From: CBDEGR01 sp965237895
GTDB taxonomy: Bacteria; Acidobacteriota; Terriglobia; UBA7540; JAPUME01
NCBI GenBank assembly: GCA_965237895.1
Contig: CBDEGR010000002.1
Location: forward strand, 992,001 to 1,056,000
DNA length: 64,000 bases
Direction of reading: 5' to 3'
The position numbers and the translations under genes are program-made. Shown here piece after piece: positions 45,408 through 53,442 of this stretch (the first letter of the stretch is position 1; every line of letters begins with the position of its first letter). The notes under the pieces are model-generated. The model was not told the origin of the DNA, made no database searches, and saw only the letters and a list, made by a program, of their open reading frames with translations.

Positions 45408-45875
45408 CTACTTCAGGACGCGGTTTTCCAGGCCCAGGATGACGTCGCGGGTGCCGGCATACTCGGCGCCGCGCTTCATCACCTCGGCGGCCCATCCGGC
45501 GGCCTGATCTTCCGTGGCCCCTTTCGGGACGCGTCCGCCGAAGACGCGGATATGCGTAGCGCTCAGCTTGTTCGCCACGTCGATCCATTTTTTCAGATTT
45601 TCGACTTCCTTGGCGCGCCCCTCGGTGGGGGGCTGGGTCATCTCCGAGCGGATGGAGATGCTGTAGATATCGACGCCGTTCTTGTAAGCCAGGCGGCGGA
45701 GCGGCAGCAGGAAATCGTCGGTCAGATTTTCCGGGAACCAGTAGACGGTCAGGTCCAGCCCGTCGATGTCGAGATCGACGGCCATGTGGACCAAGTCGTC
45801 GTAGCTCATTTTGCCGGCTCCCAATGCTTTGCGGAATGAGTAGGCGCAGGTGGCGGAGCGAAACTGCGCCTGCTT
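45408..45875 (-). pseudogene. Sugar-phosphate isomerase/epimerase-like TIM-barrel fragment
   Basis: Reads FRSATCAYSFRKALGAGKMS, DLDIDGLDLTVYWFPENL, SIRSEMTQPP and HIRVFGGRVPKG, a xylose-isomerase-like barrel family. It breaks off at DVILGLENRVLK, where relatives continue through the second half of the barrel. Upstream, an in-frame TAA (45876-45878) closes the frame with no signal peptide. So both ends are missing; about half a barrel remains and cannot be active. Confidence 0.75.
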
Positions 45876-46065
45876 TTACCCCTCGCCGCCGTGGGCGACG
45901 GCGGCGGCTCCGCCGTCTTTCCATTCTTCAAGCAACTGAGCCTGATGGGCGGCTACTCGGTCTTCTTCCCCGGAGCCTTTGCCGAACGCACGCGAGGCCC
46001 CGAGACCCATCATTTCGGATACGTTCAAAACACACTACGATTTCTAAATCGAAGGAGAAAATAGT

Positions 46066-47346
46066 CTACCAGGCCGTCAAGGAGTCCTCGAATAGGCGGT
46101 ACAAATCCTCCGGCCCGGCCGGGCGAGGCGAAAGCTTCGTAACGCGGTGTTGAGGAAGCGTACCCTTGACCAGCGCCGCGATATCCTCCGCACTGTAACC
46201 GACAGCCCTTAGGCCGTTCGGAACCTTCAATCGTTCCATGAAGGAAGTGATTTGGTCGGAAAGGATTCTTCCGGCGTCTTCGGTTTTCGCGCGGGAGGTA
46301 TCGGCGCCCAGCAGTCCGGCGGCGTGCAGGTGCCGTTGGGGACAAGCCTCGCCGGTGAAACGCGCGACAGCCGGCGCATTCAGGATGACGGAAATGCCGT
46401 GCGGTATCAACGGATGATCCACCCTGTAGCCTTCAGGACGATAATTGCGCACCATGCCGGAGACGGGATAGGACATCCCGTGGGGGAGATGGACACCTGC
46501 ATTTCCGAATCCGATGCCGGCGTAAGAGGCGGCCAACAGCATCTTCGCGCGCGCCTCGTCATCCGTGGGGTCGGCCGCGGCGCGAGGGAGATACTTCGAG
46601 CAGATTCGCAGCGCCTCGAGTGACCATAGGTCGCTGATCGGATTCGAGCCCTGATAGGCGGGGCGGAGAACAGGCTGTTCGGGCCGGGGACGCCGGTCGA
46701 AGGGCAGGGCCGTGTAGGATTCCAGCGCATGGGAGAGAACGTCCAATCCGCTGGAAGCGGCCACCTGCGGAGGAAGCGTGCGGGTATTTTCCGGGTCCAG
46801 AATGCCGAGCGTAGGCTTTAGACGGCGATGCGCAATGCCGGTCTTTGCATGCAGTTTCACGTAATCAAAAATGGCTACTCCCGTTGTCTCGCTTCCGGTA
46901 CCCGCCGTTGTGGGGACAGCGATCAGAGGTTTCAAAGGGCCGGGAACGGGCAGCCCTTTCCCTATGGGAGGGTTCACGTAGTCGAGAAAATCGGAGGGAG
47001 TGTAGGTTGCATAGAGGTTGGCGGCCTTGGCCGTGTCAATGGTGGAACCGCCGCCGACGGCGACAAAGGCGTCGAAAGGTCTCTCCTGTGCCGCGTGAAT
47101 CGCTTCCTGAAAAGATCGATCGGTCGGCTCCACCCGCACGCGGTCAAAAAGGGTGTATGCAACCTTGTTCGTTTCCAGCGATTCGAGAACAGTTGCGAAC
47201 GGGGGAAGCTTGCTCAGCACCGGGTCGGTAAGCACCATGACCCGGCCCACTTTCATCTCCGCCAAGTCCATCCCGATCTCGCGGGTTACGCCCGGACCGA
47301 AACGGATATCGGAGGTGGCCATCTCGAAGGCATATTCGAAGTTCAC
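46066..47346 (-). CDS. Iron-containing alcohol dehydrogenase, hydroxyacid-oxoacid transhydrogenase type
   Basis: 426 residues. N-terminal MATSDIRFGPGVTREIGMDL is typical of the HOT/ADHFE1 subfamily. GGGSTIDTAKAANLYAT binds NAD; metal ligands fall in GLDVLSHALESY and in the later NAGVHLPHGMSYPV. The family couples oxidation of 4-hydroxybutyrate-like hydroxyacids to reduction of 2-oxoglutarate. It lies 42 bases below the methylmalonate-semialdehyde dehydrogenase gene and is probably in the same operon. Confidence 0.9.
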   Translation of the reverse strand: MNFEYAFEMATSDIRFGPGVTREIGMDLAEMKVGRVMVLTDPVLSKLPPFATVLESLETNKVAYTLFDRVRVEPTDRSFQEAIHAAQERPFDAFVAVGGGSTIDTAKAANLYATYTPSDFLDYVNPPIGKGLPVPGPLKPLIAVPTTAGTGSETTGVAIFDYVKLHAKTGIAHRRLKPTLGILDPENTRTLPPQVAASSGLDVLSHALESYTALPFDRRPRPEQPVLRPAYQGSNPISDLWSLEALRICSKYLPRAAADPTDDEARAKMLLAASYAGIGFGNAGVHLPHGMSYPVSGMVRNYRPEGYRVDHPLIPHGISVILNAPAVARFTGEACPQRHLHAAGLLGADTSRAKTEDAGRILSDQITSFMERLKVPNGLRAVGYSAEDIAALVKGTLPQHRVTKLSPRPAGPEDLYRLFEDSLTAW

Positions 47347-47388
47347 ACGTGTCCTCCCGGCGTGAAATCTAGATGAGTAAGGAATCTA

Positions 47389-48849
47389 TCACGGCCAGCG
47401 TTCGACGACCACCTTCGTCTGCGTGAAGAACTCGACGGCGTGGCGGCCCTGCGCGTGCAGGTCGCCGAAGAAGCTCTCCTTAGCGCCGCTGAAGGGGAAG
47501 GCGGCAAGCGGCGCCGCGACGCCGATGTTGATGCCGATATTTCCCGGTTCGGCCTCGTTGCGGAACTTGCGCGCCGCCGCGCCGCTTTCGGTAAACAGGC
47601 AGGCCATGTTGCCGTACTTGCCGCTGTTGACCAGCTTGATGGCGTCGTCAAAGGTATGGACGTGCAGCAGGCTCAGGACGGGTCCGAAGATTTCAGTTTT
47701 TAAGATTTCGCTTTCGAGCTTATCGTATTCGAGCAGGGTCGGCTTCAGATAATTCCCTTTCTCGTACCCTTTTACGCCGGCATTGCGCCCGTCGACCAAA
47801 ACTTTTGCGCCTTCGTCGGCCCCTTTCTGAATAAGGCTTTCGATTCTCGCCTTGCTGTCGGGCGTGATGACCGGCCCCATCTCGACGCCCTCATCGAGCC
47901 CATAGCCGACGCGGCGCGAGGCAGCCCTTTCCGCAATGGCCTCGGTGAACTCCTTACGTGCTTCTCCCACCGTCACCGTAAGGGAGGCCGCCAGGCACCG
48001 CTGCCCGGCGCAACCGAGAGAACTTTCCGCGACGGCCCGGCTGGTGAATTCCATATCCGCATCCGGCAGGACAAGAATCGGATTCTTCGCCCCGCCCTGG
48101 CACTGCACGCGCTTACCGTTGGCCGCCGCGCGCGCGTATACCTGACGCGCAATCGGAGTGCTGCCGACAAAACTGACGGCGCGAATGTCCGGGTGGTCGA
48201 GAATCGCCTCCGAAGTCTCCCGCGTGCCGTTGATCAAATTAATGACGCCCTTCGGCAATCCGGTCTGTTCGAGAAGTTGAAACGTTTTCCGCATCGTCAG
48301 CGGAACCTTCTCGGAAGGCTTCACGATGTAGGTGTTGCCGCAGGCGATCGCGTAAGGGAAGAACCAGAAGGGGATCATAGCGGGAAAGTTGAACGGTACC
48401 AGAGCGGCCCCGACGCCGATCGGCTGGCGGATCATGAACTCGTCGATGCCGGAGGCGATGTTCTCGGAAATCTGACCCTGCATCAGGGTGGGAATTGCGC
48501 AGGCGATCTGAACGTTTTCAAGCGCGCGTTGCATCTCACCGCGCGACTCAGCCAGCGTCTTGCCGCACTCCATGGTAATGGTGCACGCTAGCTCGTCGAA
48601 ATTTTCTTTGATCAGGCTTTCGAGTTTAAACAGGTAAGTGATGCGCTCCATCACGGGCACGTGACGCCACTCGCGGAAGGCCTCAACGGCCGCGCGCGTG
48701 ATCTCTTCCACCTCAGTGGCGGGCGAGAGGGGAAGTTTCGCGATGACCTCGCCGGTTCCCGGATTCGTGACGTCGATCGCTTCCGTGGCAATCGATTTTT
48801 TCCATTTCCCGTCAACAAAGTTCGTTAACGGTTCAACGCTTATGGTGAT
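47389..48849 (-). CDS. mmsA: CoA-acylating methylmalonate-semialdehyde dehydrogenase, apparent AUC start
   Basis: About 486 residues, the family length. Shows NFVDGKWKKS at the N-terminus, PFNFPAMIPFWFFPYAIA, VKPSEKVPLT, the catalytic Cys in SLGCAGQRCLA and FTQTKVVVERW at the end. It oxidises malonate or methylmalonate semialdehyde to acyl-CoA (valine, inositol catabolism). The conserved N-terminus reaches 48849, where AAAGGAAG is followed by ATCACCATA; no ATG, GTG or TTG is in frame before a TGA. The start therefore looks like AUC (or ATG changed to ATC). Confidence 0.85.
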   Translation of the reverse strand: MTISVEPLTNFVDGKWKKSIATEAIDVTNPGTGEVIAKLPLSPATEVEEITRAAVEAFREWRHVPVMERITYLFKLESLIKENFDELACTITMECGKTLAESRGEMQRALENVQIACAIPTLMQGQISENIASGIDEFMIRQPIGVGAALVPFNFPAMIPFWFFPYAIACGNTYIVKPSEKVPLTMRKTFQLLEQTGLPKGVINLINGTRETSEAILDHPDIRAVSFVGSTPIARQVYARAAANGKRVQCQGGAKNPILVLPDADMEFTSRAVAESSLGCAGQRCLAASLTVTVGEARKEFTEAIAERAASRRVGYGLDEGVEMGPVITPDSKARIESLIQKGADEGAKVLVDGRNAGVKGYEKGNYLKPTLLEYDKLESEILKTEIFGPVLSLLHVHTFDDAIKLVNSGKYGNMACLFTESGAAARKFRNEAEPGNIGINIGVAAPLAAFPFSGAKESFFGDLHAQGRHAVEFFTQTKVVVERWP

Positions 48850-48919
48850 GGTTCTTACTTCCTTTCGTTCATTTCAGAAATCTCCCCTCGAAATAAGTAG
48901 GAGCTTAAGTGGGGCGGGT

Positions 48920-49375
48920 CTAGAGAACCTCAATCCCGTCGCTCGGTCGAAGCACGCCCGACTCGAGAACCCGCGCGCAGATGCCGCCCCGTCCGATCAG
49001 CGCCCGCGTCATGCCGGACTCGGTGATCGATTCGATGTAGCCGCACGGAGGACGAGGCCGGTCGAATTCAAAGAGGGCCTCCCCGACGCGGAATTTCTTT
49101 CCTGCCAGCGAATCGAGCATGATGCCGCGCGTGACGACGTTGCGCCGGTGTTCGCCGTTTTGAACCCGAATGCCGAGCGTGGAGACAATCTGCTCCAAGG
49201 TTTCGGCCTCGATGAAGGTGATTTGGCACTCGTCCGTCGCGGTCCAATAGCCGGTTCGCTCGCAGTACCGGTCGCCGCGCAGGCCGCAACCGGAAAGCGC
49301 CTCGGCTTGGTCCACGGCTTTCATCTTGGCTCCGCCCTTCGGGGTGATAAAGATTTTTTCGACCACTCCGGCCAT
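48920..49375 (-). CDS. MOSC-domain protein
   Basis: 151 residues covering one MOSC domain: GLRGDRYCERTGYW at the N-terminus, RRNVVTRGIMLDSLAG, and the conserved cysteine in RPRPPCGYIE. MOSC proteins handle sulfur or molybdenum cofactor in related enzymes; specific role not assigned. It lies 9 bases below the rhodanese gene, so the two sulfur-handling genes are probably co-expressed. Confidence 0.85.
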   Translation of the reverse strand: MAGVVEKIFITPKGGAKMKAVDQAEALSGCGLRGDRYCERTGYWTATDECQITFIEAETLEQIVSTLGIRVQNGEHRRNVVTRGIMLDSLAGKKFRVGEALFEFDRPRPPCGYIESITESGMTRALIGRGGICARVLESGVLRPSDGIEVL

Positions 49376-49384
49376 CGTGTGTCC

Positions 49385-49840
49385 TTAATCCGAATAATAC
49401 TCGTTAGTTTTTTTCGAAAGACTCTCGTACCGCGCTTCGGGCTCGCTTTCGCGGCTGGTGGGAAACCCGCGCGGCTCCCAACCCGGATAGGTCAGTTGGC
49501 CCATCGGGTCGATCTCGCCGCCGTACCCGCCTCTCATATCCGCGACTTCGGTGAATCCGGCTTGGAGGAGGAGTTCGGCGGCCTTCAGCGAACGCATTCC
49601 TTTTTGGCAACCGGTGATGCAGCTGGCCCCCTTGCCGAAATTCGCCTCCACAATTTCAACAAACCGTGGGTTGATTTGCATCATTCCGGTGAGCCCGGGT
49701 TCCATGACGGGTATGTTCTTGGCGCCGGGGACGTGTCCGGCGTCAAATTCCGGGACGGTCCGCACGTCCAGATAGATGTGGTCTGATCTGGAATCGAGAA
49801 GTTGCCTGGCCTCCTCGGGTGAAATACGCTTGATCTCCAT
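49385..49840 (-). CDS. Rhodanese-domain sulfurtransferase
   Basis: 151 residues from ATG 49840 (MEIKRISPEE), preceded by GGGGGA. One rhodanese domain: YLDVRTVPEFDAGHVPGAKN and catalytic loop CITGCQKGMRSLKAA, where the second Cys is at the active position. C-terminal YPGWEPRGFP. The open frame above the ATG is not supported. Confidence 0.88.
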   Translation of the reverse strand: MEIKRISPEEARQLLDSRSDHIYLDVRTVPEFDAGHVPGAKNIPVMEPGLTGMMQINPRFVEIVEANFGKGASCITGCQKGMRSLKAAELLLQAGFTEVADMRGGYGGEIDPMGQLTYPGWEPRGFPTSRESEPEARYESLSKKTNEYYSD

Positions 49841-50131
49841 TGTGGGTCCCCCTGGGTACGGTGATTTGAAAATCGGGCGATTCGAGTATTCGATGCCCGC
49901 CCGATTGAACATCCGGATCGGCCGGTGGGTTGGCTGGATTTCAGCTCCCCTCTTGACACTTGATGATACTTGACACTGGGAGCGGCCGCGAGGACGCTTT
50001 CTTCTGATTCGAACCGGCAATTTCTCGGGAGAAATTGCTTTGGAGCCCCGCTGTTCTCTCCGGATGGTGAACCTGAATAGTGTAAGGAAAAGCGCGGAAA
50101 GACGCAACCGTCGCCGCGGCTCAAGCTTTGA

Positions 50132-50245
50132 ACTTCCAGGGAAGGGCAGCCGGGTGAGCACAAATTTTACGGCCTCTGGAAGGATCCGACCGGCAAGGTA
50201 GCGATGGTTTCAGGCCGGCGCACGTATTTCCGGATCACGGAATGA
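50132..50245 (+). pseudogene. C-terminal-like fragment, no start codon
   Basis: A short open frame reading EHKFYGLWKDPTGKV then AMVSGRRTYFRITE before TGA. It looks like protein rather than noise, but has no start codon and a TGA immediately upstream. Family not recognised. The surrounding 49841-50287 otherwise holds nothing supported. Confidence 0.3.
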
Positions 50246-50287
50246 GCGGTCCCAGAATACCAATTGCTGATTATTCACCCGCGGCGG

Positions 50288-50425
50288 TTAGGCGAGGATT
50301 TTCTTCACAACCTCCCCGTGGACATCGGTCAGGCGGAAGTCGCGGCCTTGGAACGGGTAGGTCACCTTGGTGTGCTCGAAGCCGAGCAGGTGGAGCATGG
50401 TGGCGTTCAAATCCTGATGACCGAT
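50288..50425 (-). pseudogene. C-terminal fragment of a DUF1501 protein
   Basis: Reads HQDLNATMLHLLGFEH then KVTYPFQGRDFRLTDVHGEV and VKKILA before the stop at 50288, the conserved end of DUF1501 proteins. Upstream of about 50425 the frame becomes antisense to a response-regulator fragment. Only about 45 residues of a ~450-residue protein remain. Confidence 0.65.
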
Positions 50426-50651
50426 ATCAACATGCCTGGCGTCAGCGGCCATGCTTTGGCAGAGCAAATACTGTTGATCCATCCGGGAATTCGGGTCATC
50501 TATTGTGTCCGGCGCGCTCGACGAAGATACCTTTCGCCAGCTCACCGGGAACACCGACCGGGCTTTTATCCAGAAGCCGTTTACCCTCCAAGCGGTGGGG
50601 TGCCGGGTCAGGGAGATTCTCGGCGCCCAAGGTTGGCTTTCAAGTACCTGA
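50412..50651 (+). pseudogene. Response-regulator receiver-domain fragment with frameshift
   Basis: Reads LMTDINMPGVSGHALAEQIL (phospho-acceptor Asp region), HPGIRVIY, then in another frame SGALDEDTFRQLTGNTDRAF and IQKPFTLQAVG, the lysine-bearing end of a REC domain. The frame changes near 50500. The first third of the domain is missing at the junction with the DUF1501 fragment. Confidence 0.65.
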
Positions 50652-50892
50652 AAGGAATAGCGTTACGGCCCAGTAGGCCATCGAATATCTTCCTGAAACG
50701 GATGAATCTCCTTGCCCGTTTCGTTTCCAAGTTGATAAGATTCCGAACGAACCGTCGGGAAACCCTTCCCTGAAGCTGAGCCCTCCGATGGGGCCGACCC
50801 CAGTCGGAAGTCTGTTTCTCGGTGCCGAAAGCGGGCGGGGAGCCTGCGCCTCCTCGGATGAGGTATTTTCGATGGGTTCTGGAGGTGCGTAT

Positions 50893-52305
50893 TTGGCGGA
50901 GTCTTCGAAGTACAACCTGATCGTGATCGGCAGCGGCCCGGGAGGCTACGTTGCCGCCATCCGCGCCGGGCAGTGGGGCCTGAAGACGGCGGTCATCGAA
51001 AAAGACGCCAAGCTTGGCGGCGCCTGCCTCCATGTCGGTTGTATTCCCACCAAGTCGCTCCTCTTCAACGCGGAAGTGTACGGGTACTTTGCCAAAGCGA
51101 AAGAGTTTGGCATCAGTTGCGAAAATGTAACGCTCGATTGGGCGAAAGTCCTGGCGCGGAAAGAGCGGATTGTCCGGAAATTTTCGAAGGGCATCGAATT
51201 CCTCTTCCAGAAGAATAAGGTTGAGTGGATTCCCGGTAGAGGAAGACTTGTCGGGCCGGGCGCGGTGAGCGTGGAAGCCGCTGACGGACAAACCCGTAAC
51301 ATTGAGGCGAAGCACATCGTCCTGGCCACGGGAAGCGAAGCCCAGGCGCTGCCGGGTCTTGTGCCCGACGGCATCACCCTGCTTACCAACCGGGAGCTCT
51401 TGGAGATTTCGGCCGTTCCCGCTTCGCTCGCCGTCATCGGCGCGGGAGCCGTGGGCGTGGAGTTCGCCTCCTTGTTCGCGAGCTTTGGGACGAAGGTCAC
51501 GCTGATTGAAATGCTGCCGCGTATTGTTCCCGTCGAAGACGAGGAGGTCTCCCGCGAGCTGGCGCGGTCGCTCCAGAAGCAAGGCATCGCCGTTCATACC
51601 GAGACTCAAGTTCAAGGTTTGGAAAAGAGCGAGCAGGGCGCATCGCTGACGTTGGTAGGAAGTGGGAAAGAAGAAAAAATGGAAGCCGAAAAAGTTCTCC
51701 TCGCCGTCGGCCGCGCCCCGAATACCGGGGACCTGGGGTTGGAGAATACGAAGATCACTCTCGACGAGGGTTTCATCAAAACCGGTGAACACATGGAGAC
51801 CGCCGAGCCGAACGTCTATGCCATTGGCGACATCGTGGCCGCCAGTCCGCAACTGGCGCACGTGGCCGAAGCCGAAGGCATTGTGGCCGTCGAGCATGCC
51901 GCCGGGCGCGACGTTCATCCGATCAACTATCGCCAGATTCCCGGTTGCACCTATTGCGAACCGCAGGTGGCGAGTGTCGGTCTCACCGAGCAGCAGGCGC
52001 GCGACCATCAGGAGGGCTACGCAGTCAAGATCGGTAAATTTCCTTTTTCGGCCAACAGTAAGGCGGCGGTCTTGGGCGCGCCGGAAGGGTTCGTCAAGAT
52101 CGTGAGCGACGAAAAGTACGGCGAGATCCTCGGCGTGCACATGGTAGGCCCCGGTGTGACGGAATTGATCGGCGAAGCCGTCATGGCGATGCGTTTGGAG
52201 GGCACGGTGCAGGATTTTGCCCACGCCGTTCACGCCCACCCTACGCTTTCCGAAGCTGTTCTCGAAGCCGCGCACGCCGCAGGAGAAGGGGCGATTCATA
52301 TTTAA
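50893..52305 (+). CDS. lpdA: Dihydrolipoyl dehydrogenase (E3)
   Basis: 470 residues. The start chosen is TTG 50893 (MAESSKYNLIVIG), with GGAGG 7 bases upstream; the frame is open to 50788. FAD motif GSGPGGYVAAIRAG, redox-active disulfide GGACLHVGCIPTKSL, NAD motif GAGAVGVEFASL, and the C-terminal HAHPTLSEAV with catalytic His. Reoxidises lipoyl groups of the E2 encoded downstream. First gene of the lpdA-lipB-E1-E2 operon. Confidence 0.95.
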   Translation: MAESSKYNLIVIGSGPGGYVAAIRAGQWGLKTAVIEKDAKLGGACLHVGCIPTKSLLFNAEVYGYFAKAKEFGISCENVTLDWAKVLARKERIVRKFSKGIEFLFQKNKVEWIPGRGRLVGPGAVSVEAADGQTRNIEAKHIVLATGSEAQALPGLVPDGITLLTNRELLEISAVPASLAVIGAGAVGVEFASLFASFGTKVTLIEMLPRIVPVEDEEVSRELARSLQKQGIAVHTETQVQGLEKSEQGASLTLVGSGKEEKMEAEKVLLAVGRAPNTGDLGLENTKITLDEGFIKTGEHMETAEPNVYAIGDIVAASPQLAHVAEAEGIVAVEHAAGRDVHPINYRQIPGCTYCEPQVASVGLTEQQARDHQEGYAVKIGKFPFSANSKAAVLGAPEGFVKIVSDEKYGEILGVHMVGPGVTELIGEAVMAMRLEGTVQDFAHAVHAHPTLSEAVLEAAHAAGEGAIHI

Positions 52306-52306
52306 G

Positions 52307-53020
52307 ATGACCTGTGAAACACAATTTCTCGGACGAGTGTCTTATGCCGACGCCTTGGCGCTCCAAGGCCGGGCCGTCGAGCGCTGCAAGGCGCCCGCGT
52401 TGTCCGCATCGCCCGACGCTCTGTTTCTGCTCGAACATCCGCACGTCTATACGTTGGGACGGAATGCCCGGCGCGAGCATCTGTTGATCGGTAAAGAGAG
52501 ACTCCGTGCACTCGGTGCGGAACTCTATCCCTGTGACCGCGGGGGCGACATCACCTATCACGGGCCGGGGCAGTTGGTGGGGTATCCCATTCTCGATTTG
52601 AGACGGCACCGCCGCGACGTCGGTTGGTACATGCGTTCGCTCGAAGAGGTTTTGATCCGAACCGCGAATGACTTTGGGGTGAAGGCGGAACGACGCCCCG
52701 GATTTACCGGCGTCTGGGTGGAGGGGGAGAAGCTGGCTTCGCTCGGCGTGCATCTCAGCCGCTGGGTTACTTCGCACGGGTTTGCATTCAACGTGAATAC
52801 CGACCTCACTTACTTCGAGCACATCGTCCCTTGCGGACTGTCCGAGGTACGGATGACTTCTCTCGAAAAGAGTGCGGGCCGGAAGTTCGCGATGGAAGAA
52901 GTTTCGGAACGAGTTGTTTGCCGGTTTGCCGATGTGTTCGACGTTACTTTGGACGTACCTGTCGAGCTGCGCGAATCACTTGTCCACAAAGTGCCGGTCG
53001 CCCGCAGAGTGCCGGCTTAG
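52307..53020 (+). CDS. lipB: Octanoyltransferase LipB
   Basis: 237 residues from ATG 52307, one base after the lpdA stop. Transfers octanoyl from ACP to lipoyl domains. Motifs: FLLEHPHVYTLGRNA, the substrate pocket DRGGDITYHGPGQLVGYPIL, Lys/aromatic EKLASLGVHLSRWVTSHG and the catalytic cysteine in HIVPCGL. Its place between E3 and E1/E2 genes fits its role in lipoylating E2. Confidence 0.95.
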   Translation: MTCETQFLGRVSYADALALQGRAVERCKAPALSASPDALFLLEHPHVYTLGRNARREHLLIGKERLRALGAELYPCDRGGDITYHGPGQLVGYPILDLRRHRRDVGWYMRSLEEVLIRTANDFGVKAERRPGFTGVWVEGEKLASLGVHLSRWVTSHGFAFNVNTDLTYFEHIVPCGLSEVRMTSLEKSAGRKFAMEEVSERVVCRFADVFDVTLDVPVELRESLVHKVPVARRVPA

Positions 53021-53032
53021 TTTTGTGAAACA

Positions 53033-53215
53033 ATGAATCCCAAGACCCAGTCTTCCCGAACCGGAAAAACCTCTTTACCGATTCCCGACGCCGATACCTT
53101 GCGGCGCATTCTCTGGGCGATGAAGCTCACGCGCGAGGCCGAGCGCCGCATCGAGCAGGTGCTCTATCGTCAGGGGAAGATCGTCGGCGGTGTCTACGTC
53201 GGCCGCGGCCGGCGG
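53033..53215 (+). pseudogene. N-terminal stub of 2-oxoacid dehydrogenase E1
   Basis: From ATG 53033: TLRRILWAMKLTREAERRIE, VLYRQGKIVGGVYVGRG, the start of a pyruvate or branched-chain dehydrogenase E1 alpha chain. After YVGRG homology ends and the frame runs into a terminator-like hairpin; stop is at 53302. About 60 of more than 300 residues remain. A complete E1 is expected here because E3, lipB and E2 flank it. E1 must be supplied from elsewhere or the complex is not functional. Confidence 0.7.
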
Positions 53216-53225
53216 AAACGGGTAA

Positions 53226-53260
53226 CGCGGAACTCGCCTTTCAGGTTCCGCGGGTTTTTT
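53226..53260 (+). terminator. Intrinsic terminator inside the E1 gap
   Basis: CGCGGAAC pairs with GTTCCGCG (8 bp, 11-base loop) and is followed by GGTTTTTT. It would end transcripts coming from lpdA-lipB before the E2 gene. Confidence 0.7.
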
Positions 53261-53316
53261 GCCGGGTGGCCGATCCTTTCCGAAGGAAAGGGTGAGGTAT
53301 AGTCCGAAATCGCTTT

Positions 53317-53345
53317 CCCCACCCTTTGCAAAGCAAAGGATGGGG
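53317..53345. repeat. Palindromic repeat in the E1 gap
   Basis: CCCCACCCTTTGC pairs with GCAAAGGATGGGG (13 bp, one mismatch, 3-base loop), followed by GCACCCG. The form is that of dispersed palindromic repeats seen in some environmental bacteria; a genome-wide search is needed to show that it is repeated. Confidence 0.45.
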
Positions 53346-53442
53346 CACCCGTTTGCTTTGTCAGGGCACGTTCGCCGCGGCGAATCAGCCGTGCCGTCGA
53401 GAATCTTGTAAGATCGCGGGCGTTAGCCCCTGAGGTTGTTCC

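Noticed and set aside
50608..52299. 563-codon minus-strand ORF opposite lpdA
   Set aside because: It is the antisense of lpdA, whose motifs are unmistakable.
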